From Strobilurus pachycystidiatus (taxonomy: Eukaryota; Basidiomycota; Agaricomycetes; Agaricales; Physalacriaceae), in assembly GCA_019915135.1 (NCBI GenBank), contig JAHLMK010000004.1, forward strand, positions 2,666,001-2,730,000: a stretch of DNA of 64,000 nucleotides. Reading direction: 5' to 3'. Below are positions 56,128 to 64,000 of the stretch, piece after piece. The notes below the pieces were generated by a model. The model worked only from the letters and a program-made list of their open reading frames with translations. It was not told the DNA's origin and searched no databases. The position numbers and the translations under genes are program-made. How positions within the stretch are numbered: the first letter of the stretch is position 1; each line of letters begins with the position of its first letter.

Positions 56128-56432
56128 TAGATTGCCTCTTATACCGTCCAAGTAAGTGTCACCCGGCCCAAACTCACTGCAGCCGAAGATTACCTACCAT
56201 CAAATAATGCTCCTGAGCGCTGTGACGTCTGATCCGTTCCTCCCCAGCTCAATCACGATTCTGAATAGCGCCCATGCACAAAACTCGGCATAGAGGGCTT
56301 CTTATACCGTCCAAGTCCGTTTCACCCAAGTACACTGCAGCCAGAGACAACTATCAGAGAGTGCTTCTTCGGTCTCGGTTCCGTGAGCGCTGTGGTGTTC
56401 AATCCGTTCATCCCCGCTCAATCTTGATTTTG
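56128..56432 (+). repeat. Direct tandem duplication, about 155 bp
   Basis: 56,128-56,263 and 56,285-56,432 share ordered words: CTTATACCGTCCAAGT, CACTGCAGCC, GAGCGCTGTG, ATCCGTTC.TCCCC, GCTCAATC and TTTTGAATAGCG-type ends. Diverged, non-coding. Confidence 0.65.
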
Positions 56433-57688
56433 AATAGCGGGAGTCCACCTAGAATAAGTACCGTCTTTATGATTCGAACGGTCGTGATTCAGTCTGTACC
56501 TACTACTAGTGCTGTGGGTTACGATTATTGAAAGTCACGTACCGAATGGAGAAGGGCAACAAGACGTTCTCCTTCCGTACATCTGCTGGTATGTCTCCTT
56601 CAAGGAATGCATGTCTACGACTTGAAATTTCCTCGGCACATTTGTGACTTGTCAAACACCCACGGATCAAGACTCAAATCAACTGTGAGGCCTGTGAGGC
56701 ATCATCTGATATCATCTCTATTCGCTGGATCAGGTCTCCGCGATGAGAGAGGAGTGCAAAACAAACCCACTGACAATGAGCGTGTGCAGTCGCGTACGCA
56801 GACAGGGTCCAAGTCAGTAACTCAAATTGCAACAAACACTGGTGCGCCGCTGCAACAACATCGAACGGTTCACAGCGTTAAGAGTGTGGGTCACTTGAAA
56901 GCGCTATATGTTATCTCCCAAGAAGATCATCATGAGAAGCGGTGACATGAGAAGCGGTGACATGTACCACCACGAACTTTACAAATTCACGTCCATCAAA
57001 AAAAAAGAGAAGCAGTGACATTGCCCTCGTTGCTAACAAGGGCATTGATTCTGTACAAGTTAGGAGTGCTCCCCCCAGTGATCTCGTACCCTGACGTATC
57101 TGTCTTTTGTGAGTCGTCAATAGGTATGAGGCATCCTCAACGAGGGCCTGCGAAGCCATCATTTTGATGATGACCACGTCACCGATTCGTATGCGCTGGT
57201 CTCGTCATCAACGTGGATGGCTGAAGCTCCCTTGATAGGCAAAGACAAGACTCTTGTAATAACGACTTGCGTAGCCAGTGCGTTGCAGATAGCTCAGGTC
57301 ACAGTGAGAGGACTTATCTGGAAGGACAGCTAGCATGTGAGTCGTGACAATCAACGGTCGCACTCACCTTGTCCTGCTGTAAGACGGCCCCATTTTGTAT
57401 TTTGCTTTCGCCACAGCGCTATGGGGCGGGCTGCCTGTGATTTCCCGTACCCTGCATCAGTTGTGAGGCGTCATTTAATGATCTACCCGCCGGATCAGGC
57501 TTCCTTGATGAGGGAGGATTGGAAAATCAAACGCGTTGATGGGAAGGACTGCGATCGTGTAACGGCGCGTGGAGCAAAACGAATTCTGAAATTGCAGTCA
57601 AGAAAAGGGATATAGTAGTACAAACAGTTCAACTGCAATAGAGAGCAAGATGAGAGCACGGATAAATACGAAAAAAGTACAGATAAAA
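56433..57688. other. Intergenic, repeat remnants
   Basis: No supported gene. A 16-base unit (ACATGAGAAGCGGTG-type) is repeated head to tail near 56,930-56,960. The sequence around 56,690-56,760 (GTGAGGC.TCAT, GGATCAGG) recurs in diverged form near 57,462-57,530. The end should hold the 3' UTR of the GATA gene. Confidence 0.4.
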
Positions 57689-58696
57689 TCAAACAGAAGG
57701 CGCCTTGTCGTCTTTGTCTTCCTTTTCCTTCACAAGCGTGGGTGGCGGGGACCACTGCCGCTCCTGGACGCCGTTCCAGTCTGACCTGGGCGGGGACGGG
57801 TCTCGGGAGTACGAGTGCGGGGTATAGGGCCGCTTGTCGACGGTGGAGAAGGGCGGGAGGGTCGGGCCGGCGTACATGCCTGGGGGCGGCGGCGGCGGCG
57901 GGAGCGGATGGGAGAGCGAGGGCGGGGTGTTGTGGGACGGCGGGGTGCGCATGGGCATGTGCGGGGACGCGTGGTGGTACTCTGCGCGCTGAGCGAGGGC
58001 GCTGCCTGCGAGCGGGCCGCGCTTGTGCGGGAACTGCTCGGGGCGCGGGCGGGAGTGGGTGCGCTCGAAGAGGCCGCACTTGTTGCAGAGGACCTTGCCG
58101 GGCGAGAGGTTGGAGCGGCGCCACGTGGAGGTGTCGGTGGTGCAGCAGTTGAAGCACCTGCGGCGGACGCGGTCCGACAGTTTTGTGGATGCGTCTTCGG
58201 TGTACACGATCGACGACGGGTGCGGCGGCGGCGGGTATGCCGCGGGGTGCGCGTGGTGCATGTGGTGCAGCGACGACGGGTGCGAGGACGGCAGGTCGTA
58301 GTAGCCGTGGGGAGCGTGGTGGGGCGGCGGCGCTGGGTACGGCTGGTAGGACGAGGGCGGCGGGTAGTACGGTGGCGGTGTGCGTGGCCCGCCGAGCGTC
58401 GCGATGGGCGGCGGGGACGGACGACGGCGCGGGTATGGTTCGACGCGGTGCGGCATTGTTTGTGGCGTCTGATAGCTTGGCGGGTATGGATTTGACGCTG
58501 GCTTCTAGGACAGGCGTCAGAAAAGATGGACAAGGCTGGGAACGGGACTCACCACAAGCGCTGGGTCGATTGCTGTTGCGTGCTGGGCGTCGCTGTGGCG
58601 CGAAGTGGGCCGCTCGTCGTCGTGCTCGTGCTCGACGTCGTCGCTGGTGTCGCTGCGCGGCAGATCCTGGGCGGCTGGCTGGGTGTGGTCTCTCAT
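57689..58696 (-). CDS. GATA-type zinc-finger transcription factor
   Basis: Two exons (58696-58553 and 58504-57689) give 319 residues. The N-terminus is polar and acidic (DTSDDVEHEHDDE), followed by a long Pro/Tyr/His-rich region. The GATA finger is CFNCCTTDTSTWRRSNLS, continuing to VLCNKCGLFERTH. It is a CX2C..CX2C finger with a 19-residue loop, one or two longer than in classic GATA fingers; the WRR core and CNKCGL are kept. A Pro-rich tail ends KEDKDDKAPSV. It would bind (A/T)GATA(A/G) sites in the nucleus. A probable intron just before the ATG (CAAG|GTGCGT..GATCCAG) implies an upstream leader exon or a longer N-terminus. High local GC makes long false frames on the other strand. Confidence 0.82.
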
Positions 58697-60900
58697 CTGG
58701 ATCAAAGCCAAAGTATAAGAACAATTCAGCGAGCGGACTCCAACGCACCTTGACGCGCTACTCTCTGCTGGCTATCCTCTCCTCACTCTGGGTGTGCGAT
58801 GGCGTCCTCCACCTCCACGGCAGTGTGTTGTCCTCGCGTCGTGCATGGCTGGTGGTGGATCGTCCTCGATGGTGCTCGCGTCGTGGTAGATGGCAAGTCT
58901 CGTTACCCGTCCCCCTTCGACTCCTCCCCCGAGTGTGCTGCCGAGTGATCCCTCCCCCGCCGACTGATTCGCGAGCCCTTTTCCCTGCAGATATTCCCTT
59001 ATTCGGACGCCGTGCCTTGAAAAAAAAGCGATAAAACAGAACTTTTTCGCATTTCCCCTTACGTAATAGTACTACTCGACCGGAACCGTCCCCTCCTACA
59101 GAGGTCGCGGCTCGCGGAAAACGGGGGTGCGCTAAGCCCCCTGAAAGTACGCGCGAACGAGCCCCCGGTACCCACAAGTCCCCTGCTCCCCCCTCCCGCC
59201 TGCTGCGACTCCCTCCGCTTGACAAGTGCGCCGGCTTCCGTCCATGGTGTAGAGGCGCGGGGACCGTGAGGAGGTGGGTGGGGACTCTCCTTCGCTGCGG
59301 GGGGTCCAACCATGAGGAGGTGCGGGGAGGGCCTGGTGGGTGAGGAGGGTGAGCTATCCTTCCATTAAGGGGTGGAGTTCGGCGCGGGGAAGGGCTGGTG
59401 CGGTGAGGGGGTGTTGAAACCTTCTGCAGAGGGGTGGACTCTGACGCGGGGTAGAGGCCGTGAGGAGGTGGTGGTGTGGTGCGAGTCCGGCGATGGTTCC
59501 GTCCGGTGATCAGGGGTCTGCGGCGCGCTTGGATGGAAGCGGGTGTGATGGATCGATGGGGTGGGTGCGCGCGTCCGTGTCCGTACGATGTCGTTCGTTT
59601 CCAAAGGCGGCGGCGACAAAAACCTAGACACCGTGAGCGCGATCCAGGCGCTGAACGGAATACGCACCTTGAAAATCCCCGTTCTCCCATCACCTCGGTC
59701 GCCAGCTCGCGATTCGTCGTCTCAGCCCGTCTTCCGGTTGCCTGGGTAACGCGTGCGTGAGTAGCCGAACATTCACAAATGAAAGAGACGTACCTTTTAC
59801 CCAGAGACGAGCTCGTTCGACATCGGTCTTGGCGCGCTGCGAATCCGGACTCGGACAGCCTAGAATGAACCGAATAAGTAAGCAACTCGAAAATAGACGA
59901 GTTGTACAAGCTGCTTACCTTCATTGACGCCAGCTGGCGACCCGAATGCGTTGAGAAAAGGAAGGACGGCGAGAGAGTGGTGGTGGTAAGAGGACAACGT
60001 CCAAACAAACTCCGACTCGCACTTTGATGATGACGACCCGAATAGGCAATCACCACCTTAACCGCGACCGCGACCGTCCCACAAGCAGCGCGAGGACATG
60101 CAACTCAAGGCAGCGACCGAGGAGTATGACGTGAGAGAGGAGAGAGCAGGGGGAGAAGAGAGCAAAATACGGCGCCGCATACTGGCAGCGATTCGAGAGG
60201 GCGGGAACAAGAGCCCCAATCACGGTACGGAGCCTTATATACCTTCCAGGCAGCCAATCGGCGTCTCTCGGTCTGGACACACCGCGGCGTTTCACATAAC
60301 CCTGATGCAACAAACAAACAAACAACACGCCGCCACATACCCTTCAATTCACCTCCGTCTCGTGTCTTTGACTCAGCCCGTCCGCTCTCAACACATATAT
60401 TGTATGATCAGTGTACCATCTCGGAGCAGAGCTCACACCCATCCCAGTCTGAATCTCCATTCCCTACAATTTACGAACACGTAAGAGATGGGCACTCGCG
60501 TACCTGCCTAGTTACTTACTCAGGGAACACGGCCTCTTACACGGCCTCACTCCAAGACTTCCTCGTACACAGCAAGACTCATAATCTAAATGCACAGCCT
60601 GACGAGTACTCGGAAGAATCTTAAGCACCATGCAAGAGAGCAAAGCAAGATCTCGCAGTTGAGGATTAATGCGGGATCGGGCAGGGTTCAGACTTAATTG
60701 GTGTGTGTGTCAGGCGGGCAGCAGAAACAAATGAGCTGATGGAGCGCAGTCAGTCCTGAGGTGAACCTGGAACGGTAACCATTCCCCGTCCCTCGCATCA
60801 ACCCTTCCCGCTTGTAAACCTCGTCCCATGAGGTAAGTTTCCGTCACCCGTCATGTTCACGTTCACCAGGCCTCCCACACCACAGCCGTCCATACTGACC
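58697..60900. other. Upstream region of the GATA gene, no confident gene
   Basis: Contains the probable 5' UTR intron and promoter of the GATA gene. The long minus-strand frame at 58,758-60,056 is Arg/Pro-rich without domain or splice logic and is not called. 60,000-60,900 holds short frames only. Confidence 0.4.
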
Positions 60901-61700
60901 TGGAGCGGTAGAAACCTGGCAAAAGTGAGTCTTTTTACCCCGTTGTTGCAGGAAATTTGTCCTCAAACACTCCAGGGAGTCGGACGTCCTCCCACAAGAC
61001 TTATTCGCACACGTTTCACGACAAACGACGCCTACCGGTCCGGACCTGTTAGCGGTAGAACGCTCGCCGCAAGGCTTCGAAATTCTGGGAAGAGTAAGTA
61101 TTTTTTGGCCATTCTGCCCCGAGGATCTCGAGCTCACAGTGATACAGGGATACATCTCTGGGACGCCTTCGGCGTCCTCCCACACGACGACGCGTACCGG
61201 TTCTGACCGTTAGTGGGAGAACGCTCGCCGCAAGGCCCGAAAATTCTGGACAAAAGTGAGTATTTTTGGATCATTTTGCGCCGAGAACCTCGAGCTCACA
61301 GTGCATCGTTTGTCTCTGCTCTAGGGTGTCGGACGCCTTTGGCGTCCGCGTCCTCCCACAACACCATGCACACATCCTATCACGACGACGTGTACCGGGT
61401 CTGATGTGTGAGCGGTAGAACGCTCGCCGCAAGGCTTCAAAATTCTGGCCAAAGTGAGTCTTTTTGGGCATTTTTGCGCGGAGATTTCGAGCTCACAGTG
61501 ATACCTTTTGTCTCCACTCCAGGGTGTCGGACGCCTTCGGCGTCCGCGTCCTCCCACAACACCAATTCCTCGCGAAACAACACATACCGGGTTTGATATG
61601 TGAGCGGGGGAACGCTCGCCGCAAGGCTTCGAAATTCTGGCAAAAGTGAGTCTTTTTTGGTCTTTTGGGGCGTGGATTTTTGAGCTCACCGGGAGACAGT
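60900..61700 (+). repeat. Tandem exon-intron repeats (five donors, about 160-200 bp apart)
   Basis: Near-identical splice donors (AAAGTGAGT or AGAGTAAGT) lie at 60,925, 61,094, 61,256, 61,454 and 61,646. From the second onward each is preceded by AACGCTCGCCGCAAGGC and TTCTGG (diverged in the first). Each unit continues with a TTTTTGG-rich intron, GAGCTCACAGTG, an acceptor (..CTCTAG, ..CTCCAG) and an exon starting GGTGTCGGACGCC. One frame reads VSDAFGVRVLPQH..CER.NARRKASKFW in the last two units, with occasional stops. Just after the acceptor sits a perfect palindrome GGACGCC-TTC-GGCGTCC in three units. It directly precedes copy B of the intron-dense family. Confidence 0.75.
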
Positions 61701-62084
61701 TGACGAGAATTCAAACGCCATTCGTAGCCCTTCAGGGTCGCGGAGACGGAGAGCGGGAGACGGGGAGGTACGCGTCCGAGTCTTTGTTTACTTTCCAGGG
61801 CACTGACAGCGGCTCAGGCGGACAAAATCTTGTCGAAATAACGGCGGGATGAATACCGCGGCATTCCAGACGTTCACCGGCACATCCCGCCACGAATAGC
61901 AACCAACAAGATCGCGATGAGCTTGCCATCATTCTGCGCCCTGCGTACGAGCATGTTGATTTCGTGCCAGATTGGGAAGAACGCAGTACCTGGCTCACTG
62001 GAACGAGACGTACACGGGCTCCGCGAGGATCCTGGGATCCGAGTTTGGGTAAGTGCGTTCATCTTCTTCGACTAAGCCGTCGCT

Positions 62085-64000
62085 GACCTTTCATTGGCAG
62101 GAACGGCGCCTGCGGCGCCTTCGAAGAACGTCCTTTCGGACCTCATTGACTTTGGGAGCGGAACGGCCAAGGTGCGTACTCCGTTCATTCGCTGTTCAAT
62201 TCCCGACTAATTGAACGTCAGATGCGCTCGAATCCTCGCATGTCTAACGCGCACCTACCTCAATCGCAGGACGACGGACTTCCCGGGTCCACTCTCCACT
62301 TCAAAGTTCCGTTTCCAAGTCGGCGTCCATACGCCCTTGATGCCGATTTGGATCTGAAGAATTTCGGTTAGCCGGACTTCTAGGTGACGCCGGATACGAG
62401 GTACATTACCTTCTTGCGATCCCTGAGTTCCTGAGCTAACGGCGCTCAGATCCAGGTGGTCCGACTGCGACCCGTACACGGTCCCAGGATTGAAGCGATG
62501 AGCTCGTTGCGCGAGCTGCAGGTGTCCGAAGTCGGTGGAGTGCTAGCGGGGTCTTAGAGGTAAGTCAGCCGTCGTCTATGCAATTCCCGTTTCTGAATTT
62601 GCGTACCTGTCTATGTATCAGCACTGCTCGACTCATCGCCGACCCCAGCGGACCCACAGAGTGATTCAGGCGTTGCTAAGGATCAACGTCACCGAACGCC
62701 ACATATCTCCCAAACAAACAGGTGCGTACCTTGTTACTCTCGTTACCGTTTACGCTACCAACATCTTCTTGCAGATCTGCGCCTTCGAATAGCGACAAAG
62801 TTGGTCAGCTGGGTGGGACCCGCGGAGGGTGTAGTTGAAGGTTCTGGCCGCAGATCAGAGCGAGAGGCGCCGCAGGCGCGCCAGACCGATTTCGCATCCC
62901 CGAAATGAGTAGATCTAGCGTATAATTCATACTTTGCATGTAGAGAGACGATGCAATGAAACGAATCATATATAACTTCACTTTGCTTGGAAATGAGTAA
63001 CAAAAAGACTTACCAGGTCAACAATTGACTCAAGACACCCTAAGACAATGCCTTCAACATCCCCGAGGTCTATACAGACGTCAACGAGCGCGGGTGGACC
63101 CTAGAAAGTAGGGAAGGGCATTAGTACATGTCCAATGAATACATGCATGGACCCGGAACGACGGCGAGGTTGTTCAACATACCGTAACCCGCGGATATCG
63201 AGTTATGGAAATAACAAACGTCCAAATGAGCCTACCGAACATTTCGCACCATCTTTTTCCAGGGGTCGCGAAACAGATTCTGGAATCCTGAAGTGGGACC
63301 CTTACCTTGACGTTCGCGTAATTTCCGGGCAGCCGGACTGGGATTTTGTTGGAGGATGGTCTCCGCTATGTGAGCGGGCGACATAAGTCGTGTGCAGCGT
63401 ATAGTGAGCGGAGAGACGCGAAAAGCATTGGGAATGGTCGTCGTCGATGGCAGAGTTCCATATCGGGAACCGCCGGATCGTCAACGTGGCTTGACTCTGC
63501 ACTACGACCTCCGCTTTGCTCACAAGCACTGTAAATAGATACACCCCCCTTATAACTCTCCCTGTTCGACTCACCAGCTCAATTTTACCTGGAATCAAAT
63601 ATAGTGATTGCGTAAGTGAAATCCCGGCCAAATTTGGAACGGAGAACTTGCCAGTGGTTCAAGCTCGACTTTTCGTGTCGTGCACGTCTGGCGCGATCCC
63701 TGGACCCTGCGAAGCGATGCGATCTGGATTATCTCCAGATATGACGCGTCGCAGGGTCCCCTGCTCTATCTAATCTGGCCTCGGTGGCAGTGACCACTCC
63801 CGGTGCTCCTCCGTCCCCAAGCGCGCTTTTTGTTGCTCTTCTCCGTGTATCTGGCTGACTGCAGTGGGTCTTCTTCCAAGCATTCTGTCTTATTTCAGCT
63901 TACCTTCCGCCAACTTGACGCGCAGATTCGTGACTGACATAGTAATCAATGATAAGTACTTTGGTCGCGGCGGAGAAGCGCACTTTCCATACAAAAAGTA
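62085..64000 (+). pseudogene. Intron-dense decayed gene family, copy B (runs off the window)
   Basis: Aligns with copy A (50,236-52,143) from the intron before GAACGGCGCC (62,101) to the window end (GCGGAGAAGCGCACTTTCC against GCGGACAAGCGCACTTTGC). Upstream frame DRDELAIILRPAYEHVDFVP and WEERSTWLTGTRR splices to GTAPAAPSKNVLSDLIDFGS, then DDGLPGSTLHFKVPFPSRRP. Later exons carry frameshifts and stops (TAG near 62,369, shifts in the SKSFDF-equivalent and in the terminal exon, which ends early). The piece KWDPYLDVRVISGQPDWDF stays open and without indels relative to copy A. Decayed duplicate of an unknown gene. Confidence 0.5.

Noticed and set aside
57815..58533. Long frames on both strands over the GATA gene (226 and 267 codons)
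   Set aside because: Shadows of the GC-rich, Pro-coding GATA exon; only one frame carries the zinc finger and correct splice junctions.
58758..60056. 432-codon minus-strand frame upstream of the GATA gene
   Set aside because: Arg/Pro-rich composition typical of GC-rich non-coding DNA, no domain, and it overlaps the probable leader exon and intron of the GATA gene.

Overview
The window reads as nuclear DNA of a basidiomycete fungus, most likely an Agaricomycete. Genes carry many introns of about 45-65 nt with GT..AG ends and CTNAY-like branch points. The recognisable families (DUF6534 membrane protein, BTB/POZ proteins with Cys-rich tails, STAND ATPase with TPR repeats, ROT1, GATA factor, heme-thiolate peroxidase remnant) are typical of mushroom genomes. 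There is no prokaryotic gene organisation.

Layout. 1-11 kb is mostly host genes: the tail of an F-box-like protein, a small coiled-coil/membrane protein, a 686-residue disordered protein whose start codon is split by an intron, a 16-exon DUF6534 gene, a DUF6699-like gene end, and a gene of the basidiomycete family often mislabelled geranylgeranyl pyrophosphate synthetase. About 11.2-36.8 kb is a nest of transposable elements. A Ty3/gypsy element with a chromodomain (gypsy-1) is cut in two inside pol at 12,405/30,190. The flanks share a 12-bp duplication, and an A-rich tail sits on the right side, as expected for a LINE insertion. The 17.8-kb block inside holds two gag-like LINE ORF1s, a decayed second gene, a hAT-like MITE, a solo LTR with a 5-bp target duplication, and a LINE ORF2 with a broken endonuclease but an open reverse transcriptase. 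Gypsy-1 ends with an extra ORF between integrase and 3' LTR. That LTR abuts the truncated gag of a second, opposite-strand element (gypsy-2) whose LTR belongs to the same family as the solo LTR.

36.8-48.5 kb is host again: a 1563-residue NLR-like protein (disordered N-terminus, degenerate first NTPase module, functional-looking second module, 13 TPR repeats plus a partial one), divergent from the ER chaperone gene ROT1, then three BTB genes in tandem on the minus strand, the first of them damaged. 48.6-64 kb is repeat-rich. It holds minisatellites and an intron-dense decayed gene family present twice (about 50.24-52.14 and 62.09-64.0 kb), tandem exon-intron duplications (52.4-53.0, 54.9-55.3 and 60.9-61.65 kb), a peroxidase pseudogene and a GATA zinc-finger gene.

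The host genes do not form one pathway. The NLR and BTB genes belong to families that expand quickly in mushrooms. The least explained material is the exon-intron repeat family and the gypsy accessory ORF. All gene structures, joins and alignments here were worked out by eye from the sequence.
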